Below the pieces are notes generated by a model. That model did not search any database, was not told the origin of the DNA, and was given only the letters and a program-made list of their open reading frames with translations. The translations under genes were made by a program, and so were the position numbers. Positions 1 through 9,300 of a stretch of DNA of 64,000 bases are shown here, one piece after another (the first letter of the stretch is position 1; the number at the start of each line of letters is the position of its first letter). Origin of the DNA: CAIXSC01 sp046349935. Its GTDB lineage: Bacteria > Planctomycetota > Planctomycetia > Pirellulales > Pirellulaceae. The stretch covers positions 372,001 through 436,000 of the forward strand of contig JAXMBK010000005.1 of the NCBI GenBank assembly GCA_046349935.1. The letters run 5' to 3'.

Positions 1-21
1 AGGGCGTGCGTTGGAAGTCAA

Positions 22-45
22 TAACAGGCTGGAAGCCTGTTCTAC
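22..45 (-). repeat. 24-bp palindromic stop-codon element, copy 1
   Basis: Read on the minus strand this is GTAG followed by AACAGGCTTCCAGCCTGTT and A. The core AACAGGCT-TCC-AGCCTGTT folds into a perfect 8-bp stem with a 3-base loop. The TAG inside the element (42-44) is the stop codon of the creatininase-family gene. The same 24 bases recur at 40345-40368 and 61728-61751, again providing the stop of the preceding gene. Confidence 0.9.
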
Positions 46-812
46 GACGGGGCGTCCCACGTTGTTCCGTTCCAGGCGAGCATGCGCTGCAGGAGGCGGA
101 TGACGTCGTCGGTGAAGACGCGGAACAGCAGTTCGCCCTTTTCGGCGGTGGCGAATTGCGGGTCGCCGATGTGGCCGGGTTCGGTGCGGTCTTTGGTGAT
201 CCAGGCGCGGTGTGCGGGGGAGAAGCCTTCGCCGAACGAGACCGATTGCAGCGGCGCGACGTCGCCGACCAAGTGCGGATTGATCCGCAGCATCATCGAC
301 GTTTCCCATTCGCAGGCGTGCCCCATCTGCGTTTGCTTGATGTCGGGCGAATGCTTGTGCGGTTGGCCGCCGAGCGTCCAGTAGGTGGTCGTCACCAGGC
401 ACAGGTCGCTTTGCTTGCGGTACTTCTGTCGCAGTTCAAAGAACGCTTGCTGCGCCGGCACGATGTTGCCCCCGTGTCCGTTCAGGATCAGGATGCGACG
501 AAAGCCGTGGAACAGGAAGTTCTCGGCCATGTCGCGCAACAAGTCCAAGTACAATCGCGGCGACGCCGACATGGTGCCGGGAAAGTCGAGATGGTGCTCC
601 GAGTTGCCCAGCCATTGCAGCGGCGTGAAGAGCACCTTGTCCGCCGTTGCGCGATGTTCCTTCACTCGTCGCACGACTTCGCCCAGCAGCATGCTGTCGG
701 TGAAGACCGGCATGTGGCGGCCGTGTTGTTCGAGTGCCGCGACGGGGATGACGATCGGAGTGTCGCGGGAGAGGGCGTCGACTTCGTTCCACTTCAGGTC
801 GGTCAGGTCCAT
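42..812 (-). CDS. creatininase family protein (metal-dependent amidohydrolase)
   Basis: 256 residues, the usual length for the creatininase/creatinine amidohydrolase family. The metal-site motif is visible near the N-terminus as LEQHG (E28, H30) with D39 further on, and the family signature NGHGGN lies at residues 111-116, followed by a WETS motif near residue 170. Members hydrolyse cyclic or linear amides such as creatinine or formamidopyrimidine; the substrate here cannot be told. The ATG has a GGAG Shine-Dalgarno 9 bases upstream. It is the last gene of a minus-strand run behind a CoA-transferase subunit and a PLP enzyme, and its stop codon lies inside a repeated palindromic element. Family assignment is firm; the reaction is open. 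Confidence 0.88.
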   Translation of the reverse strand: MDLTDLKWNEVDALSRDTPIVIPVAALEQHGRHMPVFTDSMLLGEVVRRVKEHRATADKVLFTPLQWLGNSEHHLDFPGTMSASPRLYLDLLRDMAENFLFHGFRRILILNGHGGNIVPAQQAFFELRQKYRKQSDLCLVTTTYWTLGGQPHKHSPDIKQTQMGHACEWETSMMLRINPHLVGDVAPLQSVSFGEGFSPAHRAWITKDRTEPGHIGDPQFATAEKGELLFRVFTDDVIRLLQRMLAWNGTTWDAPS

Positions 813-918
813 GATGTTGGCTCCAGCGCGGCGGGCGCAACGAGGCGGGTAGGAAGGCGTGAGCCAAACCTTTTAGCCTCTCGGCGCGCGGAAAGCAAAC
901 CGCCGTCGTGGCGGCGAC

Positions 919-1947
919 CTATTGTTCCGGATGCAGTTCTTGTCGCCGCAGTCGGTCCATCCGCGCCGCTCCGCCCGATGTCTCGAGGTACTCGGCGAAG
1001 TCCTCCACGCCGAACAGACAGCGCTCCAGAAAGTCGAGGTATTTGGCCGGATCGCGTTCCACCTCAAGCCATTCCCGCAAATGGCCTTCGTCCGAGAAAT
1101 ACTCGTAGGGCATGTTCCCGGGATAACTGCCGCACGGCACTTCGCAGACCGCGTCGACGCAATAGAACGGAATGACCGTCGACGTGGGATCGCGGCGAAT
1201 CTCGGTGTTCGGAACCAGCCGCTCGCAGCTGACGATCAACTTCTTGGCCGCTCGAGCCAAATGCCAGTCGGCGACCGACGTTCCGCGTATGCGGCAGTTG
1301 CCGTAGCAGTCGGCCTCGTGCACGTGGATCACCGCGACGTCGGGCCAGAGAGCGGGAACGGCGACGAGCGGCTGGCCGGTGAACGGACATTCAAGGGTCC
1401 GCGCCGCACTACGTTCCATCGTATCTGTGCCGGCCATGGTGCGCAGCGGCAAAAAGGGGACGCCCATCGCGGCGGCCTGCAGTCGGACGGCGAGCGCATA
1501 GTTCGTCCATTCGCAAAGCTGCACCTGACCGCTCTCGACCACGCGTCGCGCGTGCGGCGACAACCCCCGCGCCTCCAACCCCACGATGTAGGCGACATCG
1601 CAGCGAGCCAACAACTGGCCGCGCCCCGTCTCGTTGCCGGCGCACAGGATCTGAAAGTCGTGCGTCGCCGTGTGGCCGGCGAAGCTGAGCTGCTGTTTGT
1701 GCTGACGCACGATCTCGTGCAGCAGCGCGGTGGCGATGCGGTCGCCGCCGAAGCCGCCCGAGGCGAGATAGTCGCCGTCGGCGACGAACTGGCGCACCGC
1801 GTCGCGCACCGACATCACTTTGTCGACCATCCGTTTCGGCTTCGCACGAAACGCTTGCCGCGCCGACTCCACGTCGGGACTCATGAACAATTCGCCACGC
1901 CCGCGCGGCAGCGAGCGCGAGGATGGGGACGAGGCGTGCGGTTCCAT
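919..1947 (-). CDS. CoA-transferase alpha subunit (glutaconate/3-oxoacid CoA-transferase subunit A-like)
   Basis: 342 residues. The N-terminal SGGFGGDR glycine motif and the later VHVHEADCYGNCR segment fit CoA-transferase family I subunit A, closest in style to glutaconate CoA-transferase A/IpdA. This family moves CoA between carboxylic acids and normally works as an alpha/beta pair, with the catalytic glutamate on the beta subunit. No beta subunit is next to it: the downstream neighbour is the creatininase-family gene, the upstream neighbour a PLP enzyme 15 bases away. The ATG at 1947 has an AAAGG-type ribosome site; an internal ATG at 1884 (MSPD) is possible and would drop 21 poorly conserved residues. 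The partner and substrate are unknown. Confidence 0.8.
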   Translation of the reverse strand: MEPHASSPSSRSLPRGRGELFMSPDVESARQAFRAKPKRMVDKVMSVRDAVRQFVADGDYLASGGFGGDRIATALLHEIVRQHKQQLSFAGHTATHDFQILCAGNETGRGQLLARCDVAYIVGLEARGLSPHARRVVESGQVQLCEWTNYALAVRLQAAAMGVPFLPLRTMAGTDTMERSAARTLECPFTGQPLVAVPALWPDVAVIHVHEADCYGNCRIRGTSVADWHLARAAKKLIVSCERLVPNTEIRRDPTSTVIPFYCVDAVCEVPCGSYPGNMPYEYFSDEGHLREWLEVERDPAKYLDFLERCLFGVEDFAEYLETSGGAARMDRLRRQELHPEQ

Positions 1948-1962
1948 GGCGAGCCTTTCTCG

Positions 1963-3141
1963 TTAGGCTGCTTCGAGCGCATTGAGGCCTTCGTGGAGCG
2001 CGTCGAGCACGTAGTCGGCCGATTCGATGCCGACCGACAAGCGGATCGTACCGCCGTCGATGCCAAGCGCGGCTCGTTGTTCGACCGTCAATCCCCGGTG
2101 GCTGGTCGACTCGGGATGACTCAGCGTCGTCGAGACTTCGCCCAGCGACGGACAGAAGGGAATCGACGGCGCGGCGCGCATGAACCGAGCGGCCGCAGCC
2201 GTACCGCCCGGCAAGTGGAACGTCACGATCGAACCGAAACGGCCCCCCAGCAGTCGCGTCGCCAACGCATGGTCCGGGTGGCTGCTCAGCCCCGGATAGT
2301 CGACTCGCACCACGTCGCGCCGCCCCGCAAGATACTCGGCGACCTTCAGCGCCGTCGCACACGCTCGTTCCATTCGCACCGCCAGCGTCGCCAGTCCGCG
2401 ACTGGCCAACCAGCACTCGAACGGCGCGCTCGCCAGTCCCCACGCCGACACCACGCCCGGCACACGCGACCAATTGTGCTCGAAGCCGGCCAGCATCCCG
2501 AGGATCACGTCGCTGTGTCCGTTCATCATCTTGGTGATGCTTTCGAGCACCAGGTCGGCGCCGAGCGTCAGGGGGCGGCACAGGATGGGGGTCGCGAACG
2601 TGTTGTCGACCAACAGATGCGCTCGATTGCGAGCGGCGATGTCGCTGAGCGACCCGATGTCCGCCACCTGCAGACGCGGGTTGGCGATCGTCTCGACGAC
2701 GATCATGCGAGTCGCAGGCTGTAGGGCGTCGGCCACCGCCCGCAAGTCGCACGTGTCGACCAAGCTGCTCGTGATTCCCAAGCGAGCGCACTCGGTGCCA
2801 ATCAAGTACAGGCTCTTCCCATACAAGTGCCGACTGAGGAGGACGTGATCGCCCGTCTGCAACTGCGAGAGGACCGCAGCGGAGAGAGCCGACATGCCGG
2901 ACGAGGTGATCACGGCCTGTTCGGCCCGATGCAACTCGCAGCACTTGGAAACCAATTGATCGGCGTTCGGGTGCCCGTCGCGCTGGTAGACATAGCCGGG
3001 GAGCGTGCCGCCGAGCATGCTGCCCGCTTGTGCGGGATCGCTGCAGGCCCAGACCGACGTCGGAAAAATGGGCGCTGCGTGCGGACGCGTCGGCATCGGC
3101 AACGTCTCGTTCGGACGAGGACAAATATCGTCGGGCTGCAT
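1963..3141 (-). CDS. Cys/Met metabolism PLP-dependent enzyme (gamma-synthase/gamma-lyase family)
   Basis: 392 residues from the ATG at 3141; the frame stays open to a TTG at 3192, but the extra residues are not family-like. The fold-type I trans-sulfuration family is shown by YVYQRDGHPN, the DNTFATPILCRPLTLGADLV segment and the PLP lysine in ESITKMMNGHSD. The family includes cystathionine gamma-synthase, cystathionine beta/gamma-lyase and methionine gamma-lyase; the sequence does not decide between them. A second, more canonical paralogue lies at 17340-18482. Here MMNGHSD replaces the usual YLGGHSD, which hints at a diverged specificity. It probably shares a transcript with the CoA-transferase gene 15 bases downstream. 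It is divergent from the heme-binding protein gene at 3229. Confidence 0.85.
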   Translation of the reverse strand: MQPDDICPRPNETLPMPTRPHAAPIFPTSVWACSDPAQAGSMLGGTLPGYVYQRDGHPNADQLVSKCCELHRAEQAVITSSGMSALSAAVLSQLQTGDHVLLSRHLYGKSLYLIGTECARLGITSSLVDTCDLRAVADALQPATRMIVVETIANPRLQVADIGSLSDIAARNRAHLLVDNTFATPILCRPLTLGADLVLESITKMMNGHSDVILGMLAGFEHNWSRVPGVVSAWGLASAPFECWLASRGLATLAVRMERACATALKVAEYLAGRRDVVRVDYPGLSSHPDHALATRLLGGRFGSIVTFHLPGGTAAAARFMRAAPSIPFCPSLGEVSTTLSHPESTSHRGLTVEQRAALGIDGGTIRLSVGIESADYVLDALHEGLNALEAA

Positions 3142-3228
3142 GCTCAAGGGTGACTCCGCCGTGGTTGTCGCCGGAATCCTTGCACGCCACAATCGCGAGC
3201 GTCGCCAAGGGTCTTCCGGGAGTTCGCC

Positions 3229-5856
3229 ATGAGCCGCGTTCGCAAAGTCGTCGTGTCGTCAGACGCCACAGAGTTCTCGTCGTGCGTACAATCGCGCCGT
3301 GCGTGGCGGCATGGGGTCGTTATTCTAGCGTGCTTGGCGACGTTCGCTCCAGGGTTCCCCGTTTCCTCCTTCGCTCAAACGCCGAAGCCCGACGAGTCGG
3401 GGCAGATCGACGACTATAACCAGTGGAAATTGTCGCTCGGACAAGGCGAGGCGACGCCGGTCGACCGCATCACCGCGCCGGCCGGCTTTCGCGTCGAACG
3501 ATTACGCTCGGCGCGCCCCGAAGAAGGCTCGTGGGTGGCCCTCGAGTTCGACCCGCAGGGGCGGCTGTTCATCTCGCGCGAGAAACGCGGCATCCTGCGA
3601 CTGACGCTGCCGAAAGATGCTCGGCCGGCGACCGTGGAACAAGAAACGCGGGTCGAGGTGGTGGACGACACGTTGTTGGAGTGTCGCGGCCTTTTGTGGG
3701 CGCACGACGCGCTGTACGCCAACGCCAACAACTCTAAGGGACTCTATCGGCTGCGCGATGCGGACGGCGACGGGCGATTCGAGGAAGTAAAGCTGCTGCG
3801 CGCGACGAGCGGGCACGTCGGGCATGGACGCAACGACCTGACGCTCGGGCCCGACGGCCTGATCTATTCGATTCATGGCGACGACGTTCGCTTCCCCGAC
3901 GACTTCGTCGAGGGAACGTCCCCCTACCGCAACTATGCCGACGATCGGCTGCTGCCGTGCACGTGGGACAAACAACTGTTCAACTCGATCATGCAACCGC
4001 CCGGCGGCCACTTGGTGCGCACCGACAAAGAGGGCAAGACTTGGGAGATCGTCGCGGCCGGGCTGCGCAACCCCTACGGCGTCGACTTCAACGCGGACGG
4101 CGAATGCTTTACCTACGACGCCGATATGGAATGGGACGTCGGCATGCCCTGGTATCGTGCCACTCGCGTGCTGCACCTGACCAGCGGCGGGGAATTCGGC
4201 TGGCGCTACGGCACGGGCGCCTGGCCCGATTGGTATCCCGACAGTTGGCCCACGACGCTCAACATCGGTCTGGGCTCGCCGACCTCCGTCAAGTTCGGCA
4301 CTCGCAGCCAGTTTCCCGACGTCTACCGGCGTGCGCTCTTCATTCTCGATTGGTCCTACGGACGGATCATCGCGGTTCACCTTGCACCGCACGGCGCCAG
4401 CTACATAGGTCGCGAGGAGCCGTTTCTGCAAGGCCGGCCGCTCAACGTCACCGATCTCGAGTTCGGCCCCGACGGCGCCATGTATTTTCTGACGGGCGGG
4501 CGCGGGACGCAGTCGGGGCTGTATCGAGTGACCTACGTCGGCGGGGAATCGCCGGCCAAGTCGCTTGCGGCGACCGCGCCGACTGCCGCAGACGAGGCGG
4601 TGCGAGCGGCCGAGTCGCGGGCGTTGCGTCGTCGATTGGAAACCTTGCATGGACGTGCGGCGGCAGGGACCGTCGACGCCGCCTGGCCGCATCTCGACCA
4701 CGCCGATGTTTGGATTCGCAATGCGGCGCGGACGGCCATCGAGCATCAGCCGGCGGCCGAGTGGGTTAATCGGGCGCTGTTGGAGAAACGCCCTCGGGCG
4801 TCGGCTTCCGCCCTGCTGGCGGCAGCGCGGCTTGCGCCGCGCGAGCGTTTGCCCGACGTCATTCGTACGCTATTGGCGGCAGCGGCCAAGCCAGACGCCA
4901 AGGACCAAATGACGACGCACTTGCGGTCCCTGCGGCTCGCGGCGGCCCGAGCCGGTCAGCTGGAACCGACGTTGGCGGCGTCGGTGTGGGCGTTCTGCGA
5001 CGAGCGGTTTCCGTCGGGCCAGCCGCATTGGGATGTGCAGTTGTGCGAGCTGCTGGTTTACGGCAAGTCGCCCGGCGTCGTGGGCAAAACGTTGCCGCTC
5101 GTCGCGACGGCAAAGACGCAGGAAGAAAAGGTCGCCTACCTTTACTTGCTGCGTCACGTCCATTCGCCGTGGACGGTCGCTCAACGCCAGACCTACTTCG
5201 AATGGCTGCGCGAGATGCGAAACTTCTATGGCGCCCAATTCCTCGCGAAGTTCGTCCAGTTCATTCGCGAGGATGCCGTCGCGACGCTCAGCGACCAAGA
5301 GAAGAAGACGCTCGGCGACTTGATCGAAGAACCGAAGCCTGCCGCGGCCGCGACGCCCGCGTCGCCGACCAACCGGCCGTTCGTGCGCGACTGGAAACTC
5401 GACGACCTCGTCGGGTCGCTTGACTTTGACCCCAAGCAGCGCGATCGAAAACGCGGCGAGCGCGTCTTCGCGGAAGCTTCGTGCGTCAAGTGTCATAAGC
5501 TGGGCGGGCAGGGATCGCCGGTCGGCCCCGACCTGTCACAGGTGGGACGTCGTTTCGGGCGGCGCGACCTGCTCGTGTCGCTGATCTACCCGTCGCATGC
5601 GATCGACGAGAAATACCGCAGCGTGGCGGTGACGACCGAGGAGGGGCGAGTTTTCATCGGACGTCCCGCGTCCGACGACGGCCAGACTTTGACGCTCGTC
5701 GCCGACCTGTTGCAGCCGGAGAAGGTGATCCAGGTGCCAAAACGCAGCGTCGAGTCGCAGACGCCGTCGCTGCAGTCGCCGATGCCTGCCGGGTTGCTGA
5801 ATACGTTCAGCAAGGACGAGATTCTGGATCTGCTAGCGCTCTTGGAGGGAGCGTAG
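3229..5856 (+). CDS. PVC-type heme-binding CxxCH protein with dehydrogenase-like propeller and HEAT-like repeats
   Basis: 875 residues. A basic N-terminus and hydrophobic stretch (about residues 29-50, ending SSFAQ) look like a signal peptide, so the protein is exported. Residues about 60-440 form the planctomycete membrane-bound-dehydrogenase beta-propeller (repeated GPDG and DxDGD motifs). Residues about 450-700 are Ala/Leu-rich and helical, HEAT-like. The C-terminal heme domain carries CVKCH at 752-756 followed by GSPVGPDLSQVG, and a late SPMPAG methionine could be the second heme ligand. Such proteins are thought to oxidise sugars or polysaccharides and pass electrons on; the substrate is unknown. 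The ATG has GGGAG 6 bases upstream. Confidence 0.88.
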   Translation: MSRVRKVVVSSDATEFSSCVQSRRAWRHGVVILACLATFAPGFPVSSFAQTPKPDESGQIDDYNQWKLSLGQGEATPVDRITAPAGFRVERLRSARPEEGSWVALEFDPQGRLFISREKRGILRLTLPKDARPATVEQETRVEVVDDTLLECRGLLWAHDALYANANNSKGLYRLRDADGDGRFEEVKLLRATSGHVGHGRNDLTLGPDGLIYSIHGDDVRFPDDFVEGTSPYRNYADDRLLPCTWDKQLFNSIMQPPGGHLVRTDKEGKTWEIVAAGLRNPYGVDFNADGECFTYDADMEWDVGMPWYRATRVLHLTSGGEFGWRYGTGAWPDWYPDSWPTTLNIGLGSPTSVKFGTRSQFPDVYRRALFILDWSYGRIIAVHLAPHGASYIGREEPFLQGRPLNVTDLEFGPDGAMYFLTGGRGTQSGLYRVTYVGGESPAKSLAATAPTAADEAVRAAESRALRRRLETLHGRAAAGTVDAAWPHLDHADVWIRNAARTAIEHQPAAEWVNRALLEKRPRASASALLAAARLAPRERLPDVIRTLLAAAAKPDAKDQMTTHLRSLRLAAARAGQLEPTLAASVWAFCDERFPSGQPHWDVQLCELLVYGKSPGVVGKTLPLVATAKTQEEKVAYLYLLRHVHSPWTVAQRQTYFEWLREMRNFYGAQFLAKFVQFIREDAVATLSDQEKKTLGDLIEEPKPAAAATPASPTNRPFVRDWKLDDLVGSLDFDPKQRDRKRGERVFAEASCVKCHKLGGQGSPVGPDLSQVGRRFGRRDLLVSLIYPSHAIDEKYRSVAVTTEEGRVFIGRPASDDGQTLTLVADLLQPEKVIQVPKRSVESQTPSLQSPMPAGLLNTFSKDEILDLLALLEGA

Positions 5857-6379
5857 CCGGAGAGGGCGACCGGCTTGTCTGGGCGTTCGTTCTTGTTTCT
5901 CACGGCGCCACGGAAAAACACGATCGTAGCGTGTTGTCGTGAATGAAACGAACGAGTGTTTACTGGGGGGCCTTCGCCCCGAAGGGGCACGAAAGGTCAG
6001 CCCAGGGCAGAGCGAAGCGCCGCCCTGGGTTTTTGGCGCCCCGGCGAGTCCGTTGCCCTGAAGGGGCCGAACAACGAGAACGGCTCGCGCTCGGCGTGTA
6101 CCGCCCTTTCAGGGCTTGGGGAACACCCGGGTACGGCTTTCCCAGGGCGTCGCGCCACGGCTGCGCCGTGTCGCTTTGCCCTGGGCTCACCTGTCTCGGC
6201 CCCTTCGGGGCGGAGCTCGGACCGCGGCGAGTTCCTTCCTGCGGGGGGATTTGGCGGGTGAATGGCGGATGGCGGCACGCGTTTCGGCTCTCCCACGCAG
6301 GGACGAGTCCAGGCCGGTGTTCGGCGACGTCCCATGCATTCGCCTCGTCCGATCCGTCTCTTCAGGGGAACCGCCGCTC
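5857..6379. other. 523-bp intergenic region with clustered GC-rich hairpins
   Basis: No convincing gene. The first 100 bases hold a weak hairpin (AACACG at 5917-5922 with CGTGTT at 5930-5935). From about 5966 the sequence becomes a dense series of inverted repeats built from CCTTCGGGGC-like and CCCAGGGC/GCCCTGGG words, annotated separately. The last 130 bases before the giant gene lead into its start at 6380, which has AGGGGA about 11 bases upstream. Confidence 0.7.
5966..6215. repeat. Hairpin-rich dispersed repeat block
   Basis: Several inverted repeats stand side by side: CCTTCGCCCC/GAAGGGGC near 5971, CCCAGGGC at 6001-6008 pairing with GCCCTGGG at 6022-6029, GCCCTGAAGGGGC near 6055, CGCCCTTTCAGGGC near 6103, CCCAGGGC at 6141-6148 pairing with GCCCTGGG at 6178-6185, and GGCCCCTTCGGGGC near 6199. 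The same words recur within the block, as expected of a repetitive planctomycete intergenic element. Short open frames across it are repeat artefacts. Confidence 0.65.
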
Positions 6380-9300
6380 ATGGCCGACATCTTCGCTCGC
6401 TCGCTGCAGTCGCTCGCTCGAAAACTACAACTTCGCGGCCAGCGGCGGCGGAAAGGGGAACGCACGACGCGCGGCGGCATGAGCGTCGAGACGCTCGAGC
6501 ATCGTCGCCTCATGGTCGGCGACATCTCGGGGGTCGTCTTTGACGACGTCAATCGCAACGGCATCGACGATCCGTCGGAAAATGGCCTGCCAGGGTGGAC
6601 GGTGTTCGTCGACACGAACGGCGACGGCGCATTGAATGCAGGCGAGCCGTCGACGGTGACCGACGACAAAGGCAAGTACCTCATTACGGGCGTGCCAGCC
6701 GGGAATGCGTCGGTGTACGAGGTGCTCGAGCCCGAATGGTCGCCGACGCCCGGCTTCACGGATCACCAGACGGTGCGCGTCCGCGATGATCGCGAGGTGA
6801 AGGCCAAGTTTCCGAATGTGACCGCACCGGTGACGACGGGACGCATCAGCGGCGCAGTATTTGAAGACGACAACGAAAACGGGATTGAAGACCCGAGCGA
6901 AGACGGGCTCGTGGGTTGGACCGTGTTCGTCGACTCCAACGGCGACGGGGCGTTTACGGACGGCGAACCGACGGCGACGACCGATGCTGATGGCAACTAT
7001 TCGATCACCGGCGTGCCGGCGGGAGCAGCGCGGGTCTACGAAACGCCGCTCGGCGCCCTGCGTCCCACCGTCGGCGGCCTCTTTCCGCTCGAGGGCGCCG
7101 TGCCCTATCGCGACGTGACCGTGGTCGCCGGCGGCGGCGTGCGCGCCGATTTCGGGAACCTCATTCCGCAGATTGGGAACATTCAAGGCACGGTGTGGAA
7201 TGACGACAACGGCGACGGCTCGCAATCGGCCGGCGAAACTCCGGCTGCCGGTCACACCGTCTTCTTGGATCTCAACGCCAACGGCGCGGTCGATGCGGGC
7301 GAGCCGGTGCGAACGACGGACGCTGGCGGTCAGTACTCGTTTGTCAACATCCACACGGGCGCGTACCGAGTGACGGAGGTCTTGCCGGAAGGTTGGATCA
7401 CCGCGACGGGACGGCCGGCGGTCGTCACCCGCACCGTGGCCGTGAACGGGCTGTACGTCGTCGATTTTTACAATTTGATTCCGACGACGGGGACCCTCAG
7501 CGGCACGGTGTGGAACGACCCGAACGCCGATGGCGCGATCGGCGTCGGCGAGTTGGGCTTGGGCGGCTGGCAGGTCTACATCGACCAGAACGGCAACGCC
7601 GCCTGGGACGCGGGCGAGCCTCAGACCACGACCGACGCCGACGGACGTTACTCGATCACCAACGTCAACTACGGCTTTGAAACGTTGCGATCGGTCCTGC
7701 CCGCCAATTGGGAAGCGACCAACGGCGTCGGCGGCGGGATGACGATTCACCTGCTCAACGGCGAAGACCGCACGGGTGTGAACCTGGGCGCTCGCGAACG
7801 GATTGGCACGATTCAAGGGACCGTATGGAACGACGCGAACGGCGATCGGTTGCGCGGCGCGGATGAAGCGGGGCACGACGGCGTCGCCGTGTTCCTGGAT
7901 CTGAACCATGACGGCGTCCAGGATGCGGGCGAGCCGGCGACGGTCGCCGACGCGGCGGGCGCGTATCAGTTCACTCGAGTTCCCACGGGCAGCTATTGGG
8001 TGACGGAAGTGATGCCGGCCGGCTGGATCACGTCGATCGGCAAGCCGTCCAGTCTGTTGACTTCGGTCGCGACGAATGGAGTGCAAACGGTCGACTTCTA
8101 CAACCTGATTCCGCAAGCGGGTTCGATTCAAGGCGTGGTGTTCAGCGACGTCGATGCGAACGGTGTGCAGGGAGCGGCCGAACCGGGGATGGAAGGCTGG
8201 CAGGTCTTCATTGACGCCAACCTGAACGGAGTGCTCGACGCGGGCGAGCGTTCCACTTCGACCGATCCGTCCGGCGCTTACTCGTTCGCCGACGTGCCGT
8301 ATGGCAATTTGTCGTTGCGGCAGATTCCCTTCGCCGGTTTCACGCCGACGACGCCCGCTTCCGGCCGCTACGACTTGCTGTTGTTGAACGGCGAGGATCG
8401 CACCGGGCTCCACTTCGGCAATCGCGATGCGAACTTCTACACCATCAGCGGCACGGCGTTCTTCGATGCCAGCGGCAACGGAGCTCGCGATGCGGGCGAA
8501 CGCGGCCTGAGCGGATTGACGGTGTACTTGGACGTCAACGTGAACGGCCTGCTCGACGCGGGCGAACCGACGACGACCACCTCGGGCGACTTGTTCTTCA
8601 CGCCCGGAGTCGACGAGACGGGCAAATACTCCTTCACTCACTTGGCGCGCGGAACATACGTCGTGCGGGAGGTGGTCTCGTCCGACCTCGAGGCGACGGC
8701 GGCGGCGGCGCGCGAGAAGACGGTGACGGTCGGGCCGGCCAGCCAAGCGGACGTCGACTTCGCCAATCTGTTCCGCGCCAACGAAATTCACGGCTACGTC
8801 TTCGACGATTCGGACGCCGACGGCGTGAAGGATGATTCCGAGCTCCCCCGCGTCGGCGTCCCGATCTATCTGGATCTCGATCGCGACGATGAGTTTGATC
8901 CGGAGGAACCGGAGACCGAGTCGGGCGAAGATGGTTCATATGCGTTCCTCCATCTGACGCCGGGCGCCTACGTGGTGCGGGAAAAGCACGGCGTTTCGGG
9001 GCCGGTGACGTACCCGACGACCGGCGGCGGAGTTTACTATCCGTCGGGAACGAGCCACCCTGCCACGGGGTTGGTGTCGCACACGGGCATCACCATTTCG
9101 CTCGCCCAGGGCGCCAGCTATCGCGACACCTACAGCCTCACGTTGCCGACTGATTTTCTGGCCAACATGGCGGACGTGTTCTTGCTGTTTGATGACACGG
9201 GAAGCTTCGCTGGAAATAGCCCGATTGTGCGCGCGGCGTTTCCGCAGATCATGACCGACCTGCAAGCTGCCTTGCCCGGCATCGACCTTGGCTTCGGCGT

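Noticed and set aside
922..2724. 600-residue plus-strand open frame opposite the CoA-transferase and PLP genes
   Set aside because: Shadow of high-GC codon use on the other strand. It lacks any domain, ribosome site or sensible composition, while the minus-strand genes have full family motifs.
5943..6482. Short overlapping open frames in the hairpin block
   Set aside because: They arise from the GC-rich inverted repeats; no start site, and composition follows the palindromes.
6425..8791. 788-residue minus-strand open frame within the giant gene
   Set aside because: It mirrors the SdrD-B repeat periodicity in reverse and has Arg/His-rich shadow composition. The plus strand carries the real domains.
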